From: CAIWHR01 sp963813415
GTDB lineage: Bacteria > Pseudomonadota > Gammaproteobacteria > Burkholderiales > Casimicrobiaceae
Assembly: GCA_963813415.1 (NCBI GenBank)
Contig: CAWEYW010000005.1
Span: 186,001 to 250,000 of the forward strand
Length of the DNA: 64,000 bases
Reading direction: 5' to 3'
In this document: one piece after another, positions 1 to 7,558 of the stretch
Numbering within the stretch: position 1 is the first letter of the stretch
Layout of the letters: every line of letters begins with the position of its first letter
Program-made: the position numbers and the translations under genes
The notes under the pieces: model-generated
Told to the model about the DNA's origin: nothing
Seen by the model: the letters and a program-made list of their open reading frames with translations, nothing else
The model's database searches: none

Positions 1-164
1 GATGGCGGTATCCAAAGGCGTTGTAAGGTCGGGAGCCAGACCCTCCACTATACTGCACCCGGTTTGCGCTCCAGTGACGATGCGCACGCGCCACCGCCGG
101 ATCGGGAGACCGACTGCTCTGCGCAGCTGTCACCGTGGAAATTCCTCGGAAGCGGAGAAACAGC

Positions 165-569
165 ATGGTCGACAAGGTTACGAAAAGCGACGCCGAATGG
201 CGGGAGCAGCTCGATCAGGAGCAGTATCGCGTCACCCGCAAGAAGGGGACGGAGCGCGCGTTCACCGGCAAGTACTGGGACAACCACGAGCATGGCATGT
301 ACCGCTGCGTCTGTTGCGGCACGCCGCTGTTCAGCTCCGAGACCAAGTTCGAGTCGGGCACGGGCTGGCCCAGCTTCTACGCCCCCTTAGCCCCCGAGAA
401 CGTGCGCAACCAGGATGACTCGAGCTTCTTCATGCGCCGTACCGAAGTCGTCTGCGCAGCATGCGATGCGCACCTCGGGCATGTCTTCAACGATGGGCCG
501 CAGCCGACCGGCCTGCGCTATTGCCTGAACTCGGCCGCGCTCGCATTCGAGCCGCAGGCGGACGAGTGA
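165..569 (+). CDS. msrB: peptide-methionine (R)-S-oxide reductase MsrB
   Basis: Reduces the R-epimer of methionine sulfoxide in proteins, a cytoplasmic repair enzyme. The 134-residue product has the family signatures in order: two zinc-binding CxxC pairs (C48/C51 and C97/C100), GTGWPSF near residue 65, GHVF near 105, and the catalytic cysteine C120 in the RYCLN motif. An in-frame GTG at 135 would add ten residues, but the ATG at 165 has a GGAG seven bases upstream and gives the usual family length, so I chose it. A TATACT -10-like hexamer lies at 49-54 without a convincing -35. The 33-base gap to the next gene on the same strand allows cotranscription with the two-component system. Confidence 0.95.
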   Translation: MVDKVTKSDAEWREQLDQEQYRVTRKKGTERAFTGKYWDNHEHGMYRCVCCGTPLFSSETKFESGTGWPSFYAPLAPENVRNQDDSSFFMRRTEVVCAACDAHLGHVFNDGPQPTGLRYCLNSAALAFEPQADE

Positions 570-601
570 GGCGCGCTCCGATGCCTGATTGAGACCGACC
601 G

Positions 602-1264
602 GTGCGACTGCTCCTCGCGGAAGACGACCGCATGATCGGCGCTAGCATCCAGAAAGGCCTGCGCCAGGATGGTTTCACGCTGGACTGGGTGCAGGACGGG
701 CGCGCCGCCGAGCTCGCGTTGCAGGAGCAGGTGCACGACCTCTTGCTGCTCGATCTAGGGCTGCCGCGCAAGGAAGGTCTCGCAGTGCTGACGGCGATGC
801 GCCGTCGCGGCGACGTGCGCCCGGTGATGATTCTCACCGCGCGTGATGCCATCGCCGATCGCGTTGCGGGGCTCGACGCGGGTGCGGACGATTACCTGGT
901 CAAGCCGTTCGCCCTCGACGAACTCGCGGCACGCATCCGCGCGCTGCTGCGCCGCCAGGCCGGCCGCGCGGAGCCGGTGCTCTCCTACGGCGACATCGAG
1001 CTGCGCCCCGCCACTCGCGAGACGCGCGTGCACGGCGAGCCGATCGCACTGTCGCCGCGCGAGTTCGCGATCCTCGAGGCATTGCTGACGCGACCGGGCG
1101 CGGTGCTGTCGCGCGCGCAGCTCGAGGAGAAGCTCTACGGCTGGCAGGACGAGGTCGAGAGCAACGCCGTCGAAGTGCATCTGCACGGACTGCGGCGCAA
1201 GCTCGGCATCGATGTCATTCGCAACGTGCGCGGCGTGGGCTGGATGATCGGCAAGGCGTCATGA
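602..1264 (+). CDS. OmpR-family response regulator, QseB/PmrA-like
   Basis: 220 residues: an N-terminal receiver domain with acidic pair E7/D8-D9, phosphoacceptor D51 in the LLLLDLGLP motif and a conserved Lys in VKPF, then a C-terminal winged-helix DNA-binding domain (residues about 125-218) ending in VRGVGWMI. These are features of the QseB/PmrA/TctD subgroup. It starts at a GTG at 602. The kinase gene follows on the same strand, so the two form a two-component system. A PmrA/QseB-type box lies downstream at 2816-2832 before the protease gene, which is therefore the most obvious local target; that link is inferred from motif and position. Confidence 0.92.
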   Translation: MRLLLAEDDRMIGASIQKGLRQDGFTLDWVQDGRAAELALQEQVHDLLLLDLGLPRKEGLAVLTAMRRRGDVRPVMILTARDAIADRVAGLDAGADDYLVKPFALDELAARIRALLRRQAGRAEPVLSYGDIELRPATRETRVHGEPIALSPREFAILEALLTRPGAVLSRAQLEEKLYGWQDEVESNAVEVHLHGLRRKLGIDVIRNVRGVGWMIGKAS

Positions 1265-1355
1265 GCATCGCACGGCCGCCCGAGGGCGCTTGCCGCCCCC
1301 GCGGGAGGGTGGAGGCGCAGCCCGTGCCGCGGGCAAGGCTTGCGGAGGTGCATCG

Positions 1356-2765
1356 ATGAGCGCCCCAGCGCCATCGTTACGGACCCAGCTCATCGGCTGG
1401 CTGGCCGCGGGGCTCGTCGCTGCCGGGACCGTCGCCGCGATCGCCACGTACCAGCGCGCCCGCCAGGAAGCGAACGTGCTGTTCGACTACCAGCTGCAGC
1501 AGATGGCGGCGTCGCTGACCGGCATGCCGATCGCGGCGAGCGTGCCGCCCGGGGCGCCGCCAGGCGCCGATGCGCTGGTCGTGCAGGTGTGGGATCGCAA
1601 CGGCGTGCAGGTCTATCTCTCCCAGCCGCAAAGCCGCCTGCCGCAGCACGCGCAACTGGGGTTCAACACCGTCGCCACCGACGCCGGTGAGTGGCGGGTG
1701 TTCAGCATGCTCGCCGGACAGCAGGTGGTGCAGGTGGCGCAGCCGATGGGCGTGCGGCGCGCGCTCGCCACCAGCATGGCACTGCGCACGGTCGTGCCGC
1801 TGCTCGCGGTGCTGCCGTTGCTCGCGCTGCTCGTGTGGATCACCATCGCCCGCGGATTGCGGCCCATCGATCGCCTGGCGCGGACATTGAGTGCACGCAG
1901 CCCGCGTGAGCTCGAGCCGCTCCCCGAAGCGGGGCTGCCGCAGGAAGTGACGCCGCTCGTGCACGCACTGAACGGGTTGCTCGCCCGTCTCGACGAAGCA
2001 CGCTCCGCGCAGCGCACGTTCATCGCCGATGCGGCGCACGAGTTGCGCACGCCACTTACCGCGGTCCACCTGCAGGCGCAGCTCGCCCAGCGTGCCGCGA
2101 CGGCGCAGGAGCGTGGCGCCGCGTTCGCCGAGCTCACCGCAGGGCTCGAGCGCGCGACGCGGCTGGTCGAGCAGCTCCTTACGCTGGCACGCGAAGAGCC
2201 CGGCGTGGCAGAACGCCCGCTGGCCGATGTCGATCTCGCCGCACTCGCCCAGCAGGTCATCGCCGACCGCGCCCCGCTCGCCGCCGCGCGGTCGATCGAT
2301 CTCGGCTTCGCCGGGACCGAGCACGACGCGCCCGCCATCGTGGCCGGTGACCGCGACGGCCTTTACACCCTGCTCGCCAATCTGGTCGACAATGCGGTGC
2401 GCTACACCCCATCCGGCGGACGCGTGGATGTGAGCGTCGCGCAGGATGGCCCCGCCGCCGTTCTCACGGTGCGCGACTCCGGTCCCGGATTGCCACCGGA
2501 GGAATATCCGCGGGTCTTCGACCGTTTCTACCGCGCGCCGGGCACCGCGGCGCCGGGCAGCGGCCTCGGGCTCGCCATCGTCCGGCGCATTGCCGAGCGG
2601 CATCACGCGACCATCGAGCTCGGTCCCGGTCTGCCGAGGGCCGCTGCGGAACCCGCGGGGCGCGAACACGGTCTGGCCGTGACGGTGCGCTTTCCCGACG
2701 CCAAGCGCCCTGCGTCGCGCCCGAGCGCCGCGCGCCTTGACAATGCGGCGGTGCGCCCCCACTGA
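1356..2765 (+). CDS. sensor histidine kinase, QseC-like
   Basis: 469 residues from the ATG at 1356, which has GGAGGTG ending five bases upstream; the open frame extends to 1290 but that part is low-complexity and lacks a better start. Order: short cytoplasmic tail, TM1 (about 13-30), periplasmic sensor region (about 31-140), TM2 (about 145-165), HAMP linker, HisKA with phosphoacceptor H228 in AAHELRTPL, and HATPase_c with an N-box (LVDNAVRYTP), DSGPGLP and GSGLGLAIV. It pairs with the regulator just upstream. The ligand cannot be told from sequence. Confidence 0.92.
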   Translation: MSAPAPSLRTQLIGWLAAGLVAAGTVAAIATYQRARQEANVLFDYQLQQMAASLTGMPIAASVPPGAPPGADALVVQVWDRNGVQVYLSQPQSRLPQHAQLGFNTVATDAGEWRVFSMLAGQQVVQVAQPMGVRRALATSMALRTVVPLLAVLPLLALLVWITIARGLRPIDRLARTLSARSPRELEPLPEAGLPQEVTPLVHALNGLLARLDEARSAQRTFIADAAHELRTPLTAVHLQAQLAQRAATAQERGAAFAELTAGLERATRLVEQLLTLAREEPGVAERPLADVDLAALAQQVIADRAPLAAARSIDLGFAGTEHDAPAIVAGDRDGLYTLLANLVDNAVRYTPSGGRVDVSVAQDGPAAVLTVRDSGPGLPPEEYPRVFDRFYRAPGTAAPGSGLGLAIVRRIAERHHATIELGPGLPRAAAEPAGREHGLAVTVRFPDAKRPASRPSAARLDNAAVRPH

Positions 2766-2815
2766 GGAAGAACGGTCGCCCAGGTTGAAGCCTTCGCCAA
2801 CCAGGACCGGCGGGC

Positions 2816-2832
2816 CTTAATTCTGGCTTAAG
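2816..2832 (+). promoter_or_regulatory. PmrA/QseB-type box upstream of the HtrA gene
   Basis: The sequence reads CTTAAT-TCTGG-CTTAAG, two direct hexamers separated by five bases. This fits the published PmrA-box pattern (HTTAAD-N5-HTTAAD). It lies between the QseC-like kinase and the HtrA-type protease gene, about 90 bases before the protease start, and a -10-like TACGAT follows at 2843-2848. Regulation of the protease by the adjacent regulator is inferred. Confidence 0.6.
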
Positions 2833-2919
2833 TGTGTCCCGGTACGATTCTGTCCGAATACGGTGGCCAGGGGGCCTCCGGATACTACGCATTGCAACGA
2901 ACTGGTTGGAGAGAGCGCT

Positions 2920-4398
2920 ATGCAGACGAATGCACTGAAACGCAGCCTGGTTGCCCTGGCAATTGCCGGGGCCTTCGCAACCGGCACGATGGTCGCGGAC
3001 CGCCATGGCTTCAGTCCCGCGGACGCCGCCGTCAATCCCCCCGTCGTCGCCCCCTCGCAAGCCGTGGTCGGCGGCGCGCCGGCAGCGGCCCTGCCGGATT
3101 TCGCGGACCTCGTCCAGAAGCAGGGCCCGGCGGTGGTGCAGATCAGCGTGACGGGTACCCTGAAAAAGACCGCCGCGCAGGGCATGAACCCGTTCGGTGA
3201 CGACGAAGAGAACAATCCTCTCGCGCCGTTCTTCCGCGGGCTGCCGATGCCGCAGCAACCCCGTCAGATGCAGGGCATGGGCTCGGGCTTCATCGTCAGC
3301 CCGGACGGCATCATCCTGACCAACGCGCACGTGGTGGCGAACGCCGACGAGGTCACCGTGCGTCTGACCGACCATCGCGAATTCAAGGCGAAGGTGCTCG
3401 GCGCCGACAAGCGCACCGACGTGGCCGTGCTCAAGGTCGACGCGACCAACCTTCCCACGGTACGCACCGGCAGCAGCGAGAACGCGCGCGTGGGCGAATG
3501 GGTGGTCGCGATCGGCGCGCCCTTCGGTCTCGACAACACGGTCACCTCCGGCATCATCAGCGCCAAGGGACGCTCGCTGCCGGGTGACTCGTACGTGCCG
3601 TTCATCCAGACCGATGCCGCGGTGAATCCCGGCAACTCGGGCGGACCGCTGTTCAACATGCGCGGCGAAGTGATCGGGATCAATTCGCAGATCTTCAGCC
3701 GCAACGGCGGCTTCCAGGGTCTCGCGTTCGCCGTGCCGATCGACGTGGCGCTGAACGTCAAGGATCAGATCCAGAAGACCGGCAAGGTGCAGCATGGCCT
3801 GCTGGGCGTCACGATCCAGGAAGTGAATCAGCAGCTCGCGGAGAACTTCGGCCTCAAGTCGCCCACGGGTGCGCTCGTTTCCTCGGTCCAGAAGTCCGGC
3901 CCGGGCGCCAAGGCGGGACTGCAGCCGGGTGACGTCATCCTGAAGTTCAACGGGAAGCAGGTCAATCGCTCGGGCGAGTTACCGCCCCTCGTTGCCTCGC
4001 TGACCCCGGGCTCGAAGGTGAACCTCGAGATCTGGCGCGACGGCAAGCCGAAGCAGGTGACCACGACGGTCGGCACGCTGGACGACGAGAAGGCGGTCGT
4101 TGCAAGCAATGAGCAGGGACCGGCTGCCGTCGGCGGCAAGCTTGGCGTCGCGGCACGCCCGCTGACCGCCGAGGAAAAGAAGGCGACGGAATTGTCGGGC
4201 GGTGTGGTCGTCGAGAACGTCGGCGGAGCGGCCGCGAAAGCCGGACTGCAGCCTGGAGACGTCATCCTGTCGGTCAACAGCACGCCCGTGAGCTCGGTCG
4301 AGCAGTTGCGCGACATCATCAACAAGGCCGGGAAGACGGTGGCGCTGCTGGTGCAGCGCGACGAAGCGCGGATCTTCATCCCGGTGACCATCGGCTGA
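2920..4398 (+). CDS. periplasmic Do/HtrA-type serine protease with two PDZ domains
   Basis: A 492-residue protein of the DegP/DegQ/MucD family that degrades or holds misfolded envelope proteins. It has an N-terminal signal sequence (residues about 1-37, ending in ADAA), a trypsin-like domain with triad H137 (TNAHVV), D167 (RTDVAVL) and S240 (GNSGGPL), then PDZ1 (about 285-385) and PDZ2 (about 405-490). The ATG at 2920 follows a GGAGAG-like site. It stands alone after the two-component genes and ends before a strong terminator. Choosing between degP, degQ and mucD is not safe from sequence, so no symbol is given. Confidence 0.93.
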   Translation: MQTNALKRSLVALAIAGAFATGTMVADRHGFSPADAAVNPPVVAPSQAVVGGAPAAALPDFADLVQKQGPAVVQISVTGTLKKTAAQGMNPFGDDEENNPLAPFFRGLPMPQQPRQMQGMGSGFIVSPDGIILTNAHVVANADEVTVRLTDHREFKAKVLGADKRTDVAVLKVDATNLPTVRTGSSENARVGEWVVAIGAPFGLDNTVTSGIISAKGRSLPGDSYVPFIQTDAAVNPGNSGGPLFNMRGEVIGINSQIFSRNGGFQGLAFAVPIDVALNVKDQIQKTGKVQHGLLGVTIQEVNQQLAENFGLKSPTGALVSSVQKSGPGAKAGLQPGDVILKFNGKQVNRSGELPPLVASLTPGSKVNLEIWRDGKPKQVTTTVGTLDDEKAVVASNEQGPAAVGGKLGVAARPLTAEEKKATELSGGVVVENVGGAAAKAGLQPGDVILSVNSTPVSSVEQLRDIINKAGKTVALLVQRDEARIFIPVTIG

Positions 4399-4479
4399 TA
4401 CTGCCGACGGACCTCTGCAGGCGGCCGACCGACTCCTCCGGTCGCCTACAGTGCCGGCGCAAGTCGGCATGCAGGATGG

Positions 4480-4505
4480 GCGGGCCGCGAGGCCCGCTTT
4501 TTTTT
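4480..4505 (+). terminator. Rho-independent terminator after the HtrA gene
   Basis: A perfect seven-pair stem GCGGGCC / GGCCCGC closes on a GCGA loop and is followed by eight T residues (4498-4505). It lies about 80 bases after the protease stop codon. Confidence 0.9.
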
Positions 4506-4588
4506 CCATCCGTGGCGCAAGCATTCGCGGCACCTGGCGCCGCCGCGGCCGGCCGATGTCGGCGCGACGGCGATCTCGCGCGTTGAAG

Positions 4589-5158
4589 CTATTCGGCGCG
4601 GAAGTGACCCGACTTGCCGCCCAACTTTTCGAGCAGCCGCACACTCTCCACATGCATCGCGCGATCCACCGCCTTGCACATGTCGTAGATCGTGAGCAGA
4701 CCGACGGTCGCCCCCGTCAGCGCCTCCATCTCCACGCCGGTGGGACCCGTGGTTTCCGCCGCGACCTCGATGGCGACTGCGCTCCCCTCGTGATCGAGGG
4801 TGAACTCGACCGTCAGGCGCGTGAGTGCGATGGGGTGGCACAGCGGGATGAGCTCCGCGGTGCGCTTGGCCGCCTGGATGGCGGCGATGCGCGCCACGCC
4901 CAGCACGTCCCCCTTCTTCGCCGTGCCGCTGGCGATCAATGACAAGGTCGCGGGCGCCATGACGATGCGTCCTCCCGCCCGGGCGATGCGCCGTGTCGCC
5001 GCCTTGTCGCCGACGTCCACCATGTGGGCCTGTCCGGCGCCGTCGAAATGGGTAAAATGGGAACGTTTGGCGGAGCCTCGCTCCGCTGGAGGATTGCCCG
5101 GCGCGGACCCGCGCGCCCGCCTCGCCTCGCTACCGGTTTTCTTCGCGGAACGCGCCAC
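4589..5158 (-). CDS. moaC: cyclic pyranopterin monophosphate synthase MoaC
   Basis: Catalyses the second step of molybdenum/tungsten cofactor synthesis, forming cyclic pyranopterin monophosphate. Family motifs are clear: HMVDVGDK, KGDVLGVARIAAIQAAKRT, LIPLCHP, GVEMEALTG, YDMCKAVDR and GGKSGHF. The start is uncertain. The first in-frame ATG (5023) would cut off the conserved THFD...GQAHMVDV segment, so a GTG at 5158 after GGGAGG was chosen; this adds an unusual N-terminal extension of about 35 residues. A TTG at 5230 is also possible. The gene is head-to-head with the M48 protease gene. The product is relevant to the tungsten aldehyde oxidoreductase at 50995-54939. Confidence 0.88.
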   Translation of the reverse strand: MARSAKKTGSEARRARGSAPGNPPAERGSAKRSHFTHFDGAGQAHMVDVGDKAATRRIARAGGRIVMAPATLSLIASGTAKKGDVLGVARIAAIQAAKRTAELIPLCHPIALTRLTVEFTLDHEGSAVAIEVAAETTGPTGVEMEALTGATVGLLTIYDMCKAVDRAMHVESVRLLEKLGGKSGHFRAE

Positions 5159-5170
5159 ACGGCCCTCCCG

Positions 5171-6760
5171 ATGAACTTTCGAAACCGGCGCGATCTTAGC
5201 ATCGTGACTCGTCGCTTCCTTCCGCAACAACCCGCTGCCGCGGGCATGGATCAGTGTGTGCGCGTGCGCTCCCCGGGATCGGACTCACTGCGCCGGGGGC
5301 TCGTCTGGACGCTGGCAGCCGCACTGTTCGTGCAGCCGATCGGTTCCGTCACGGCCCAGGTGCCGAGCACCCGCCTGCCCGATCTGGGCGACGAGTCGCA
5401 GGCACTGCTCACCCCGGCAGCGGAGCGCAAGATGGGCGAGTCGGTGGTCCGGCAGATCCGTGCTGCCGGCGCGTATCTCGAGGACCCGGAAGTCAACGAC
5501 TACCTGAACGTCCTCGGTAACCGCCTGGTCGCTGCGGTACCCAGCGAGCAGATGGATTTCGAGTTCTTCGCCGTGGGGGACCCGTCGATCAATGCGTTCG
5601 CGCTGCCCGGGGGATTCATCGGTGTCAATACGGGGCTGATCCTGCTCGCGCAAACCGAGTCCGAACTCGCCGCGGTGCTCGCGCATGAAATCAGCCACGT
5701 CACGCAGCATCACCTGACCCGCGCCGTCGCCGGCCAGCAGCGCTCGATGCTGTATTCGCTGGCCGCACTTGCGGTCGCGCTGGCGGCGGCCCGCGGCGGT
5801 GGATCATCAAGCGGGCAGGCGGCCTCCGCCGCCATCGCCGGCGCCCAGGCGATCGCCCTGCAAAGCCAGATCAACTACACGCGCGAGCACGAACAGGAGG
5901 CTGACCGCATCGGCTTCCAACGCCTCGACGCTGCCGGCTTCGACGTCACCGCCATGGCGACCTTCATGGAGCGGCTGCAGAAGACCGCGCGGTTTTCCGA
6001 CAGCACGGCGCCGAGCTATCTGCGCACCCATCCCATCACCTACGAGCGGATAGCCGAGGCGCAGGCGCGTGCGCAGGACCGGCCTTACCGGCAGGTCACC
6101 GATTCGCTGGATTTCCACATGGTGCGTGCGCTGCTCCGCAGCTACCAGGGGACGCCGCAGGAGGCGGTGAATTTCTTCCGCGACGCGCTGAAGGAACGCA
6201 AGTACAACAGCGAGGTGGCCACGCGCTATGGGCTCGTGGCTTCGCTGCTCCGCGCGAGCGATTACCCGCGCGCCAAGCAGGAGCTCGCGACGCTCGAGAA
6301 GATGGCCCCCCCGCATCCCATGATCGATGCGATGGCCGGACACGTATTCATGGAATCGGGGGACCTCAAGACAGCACTCGCGCGCTTCGAGGCGGGACTC
6401 GCGAAATACCCGAACAAGATGCAGCTCGTCTACGACTATCCCGAGACGCTGCTGAAGGCCGGGCGGCCGCAGGATGCTGCCGCCTTCCTGGAGCGGGAGA
6501 TCGCGCGTCGGCCGGGAAATGGTCCGCTGCACCGCCTGGCGGCGCAAACGTACGCGGCGCTCGGCAAGTCGATGCAGCAACACCTTCACCAGGGTGAGTT
6601 CTACGCGTGGCAGGGCGACCTGAAGGGCGCCGTCATGCAGCTCGAGCTCGCGTCCAAAGCCAAGGACGGTGATTTCTACGTCGTCTCGGTAGTGGACACA
6701 CGGCTGCACGCGCTGCGCCGCGACCTCGAGGAAGAGAAGGCACTCGCCCGCAACGGCTGA
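5171..6760 (+). CDS. BepA-like periplasmic M48 metalloprotease with TPR domain
   Basis: A 529-residue protein resembling BepA (YfgC), which helps assemble or clear outer-membrane proteins. A hydrophobic segment around residues 43-62 acts as signal sequence. The M48 domain carries the zinc motif HEISH (H172, E173, H176) with the third ligand in the EHEQEADRIGF segment, and a glycine-rich loop INAFALPGGFIGVNTGL. The C-terminal third has TPR-like helices. The start is uncertain: ATG 5171 was chosen for length, ATG 5246 would place the signal sequence closer to the N-terminus, and neither has a clear ribosome site. Confidence 0.88.
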   Translation: MNFRNRRDLSIVTRRFLPQQPAAAGMDQCVRVRSPGSDSLRRGLVWTLAAALFVQPIGSVTAQVPSTRLPDLGDESQALLTPAAERKMGESVVRQIRAAGAYLEDPEVNDYLNVLGNRLVAAVPSEQMDFEFFAVGDPSINAFALPGGFIGVNTGLILLAQTESELAAVLAHEISHVTQHHLTRAVAGQQRSMLYSLAALAVALAAARGGGSSSGQAASAAIAGAQAIALQSQINYTREHEQEADRIGFQRLDAAGFDVTAMATFMERLQKTARFSDSTAPSYLRTHPITYERIAEAQARAQDRPYRQVTDSLDFHMVRALLRSYQGTPQEAVNFFRDALKERKYNSEVATRYGLVASLLRASDYPRAKQELATLEKMAPPHPMIDAMAGHVFMESGDLKTALARFEAGLAKYPNKMQLVYDYPETLLKAGRPQDAAAFLEREIARRPGNGPLHRLAAQTYAALGKSMQQHLHQGEFYAWQGDLKGAVMQLELASKAKDGDFYVVSVVDTRLHALRRDLEEEKALARNG

Positions 6761-6806
6761 GGCGGGCGCGCATGCTGCGGCTCGCCGTCGCGCCCTGTCG
6801 CGACTA

Positions 6807-6822
6807 GCAGCTGGCCAGCTGC
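6807..6822. promoter_or_regulatory. 16-bp perfect palindrome upstream of a response regulator gene
   Basis: GCAGCTGGCCAGCTGC is a perfect dyad 75 bases before the LuxR-type regulator gene at 6897, in a 136-base intergenic stretch. It could be an operator or a short RNA hairpin; no T-run follows it, so it is not a good intrinsic terminator for the preceding gene. Confidence 0.35.
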
Positions 6823-6896
6823 AGCAGCGCTCCACTACTGTTTTCTCGCGCGTCACGATGATGCGTTGGCGTGCCGTCGCCACAGGGGAGAAAACA

Positions 6897-7544
6897 ATGA
6901 AGGTGCTCGTCATCGATGACCATCCACTCATCGTGGATGCGTTGAGTCAGCTGTTGCCACAGCTCGAGCCGGAGGTGTGCGTGCGCACGGCGGGAGATCC
7001 GGCCGAAGCCGTCGCGATCCTCGATGCCGAGCCCGATGTCGCGATGATCCTGCTGGATCTCGCGCTCCCCGGCGCGCGGGGCCTGGATTTCCTGGCCGAC
7101 CTCATGCTCGATTACCCAGGCGTGCCCGTGGTGGTGCTCTCGGCAACGCACGACGATGCAACCGTCAACGCCGTGCTGGCGGCCGGCGCCCGCGGCTTCA
7201 TTCCGAAAACGGCGCACGGTGGCGCGATGCTGGACGCGCTGCGCCAGGCCCTCGATGGTGCGCAGACGGTACGCCTGCACGCCGCCCTTTCTGCCGAGGG
7301 CGATGGCGTGCGCATCGGCTCCGGGGCGCTCGGCCTCACCCCGCGCCAGGCCGATGTTCTCAAGCTCCTCGTCGAAGGCAAGCCCAACAAGCTGATCTGC
7401 CGCGACCTGCGGTTGTCGGAGGGCACCGTCAAGGTGCACGTGAGTGCGATTCTCAAGGCGCTGCGCGTGCGGTCGCGCACCCAGGCAGTCGCCGAGCTCG
7501 CGCGGCGGGGCATCCACACGGCAGCGATCGCGGCACGCCGGTAA
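6897..7544 (+). CDS. NarL/LuxR-family response regulator
   Basis: 215 residues. The receiver domain has acidic residues D7-D8, phosphoacceptor D54 (ILLDLALPG) and a Lys in GFIPK. The C-terminal LuxR-type helix-turn-helix spans about 145-205 (LTPRQADVLKLLVEGKPNKLI...GTVKVHVSAILKAL). The ATG at 6897 follows AGGGGAG at a good distance. The hybrid kinase gene begins 14 bases after the stop, so the pair is very likely one signalling unit. The regulated genes are not apparent here. Confidence 0.92.
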   Translation: MKVLVIDDHPLIVDALSQLLPQLEPEVCVRTAGDPAEAVAILDAEPDVAMILLDLALPGARGLDFLADLMLDYPGVPVVVLSATHDDATVNAVLAAGARGFIPKTAHGGAMLDALRQALDGAQTVRLHAALSAEGDGVRIGSGALGLTPRQADVLKLLVEGKPNKLICRDLRLSEGTVKVHVSAILKALRVRSRTQAVAELARRGIHTAAIAARR

Positions 7545-7558
7545 GCGATCGCAGTTCC

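Noticed and set aside
2..418. open frame overlapping the start of msrB in another frame
   Set aside because: Covers conserved msrB sequence; Arg-rich with no family features.
5070..5086. hairpin upstream of conserved moaC read as a molybdenum cofactor riboswitch
   Set aside because: A single 17-base stem is far too short for that riboswitch class and it may lie inside the moaC coding region.
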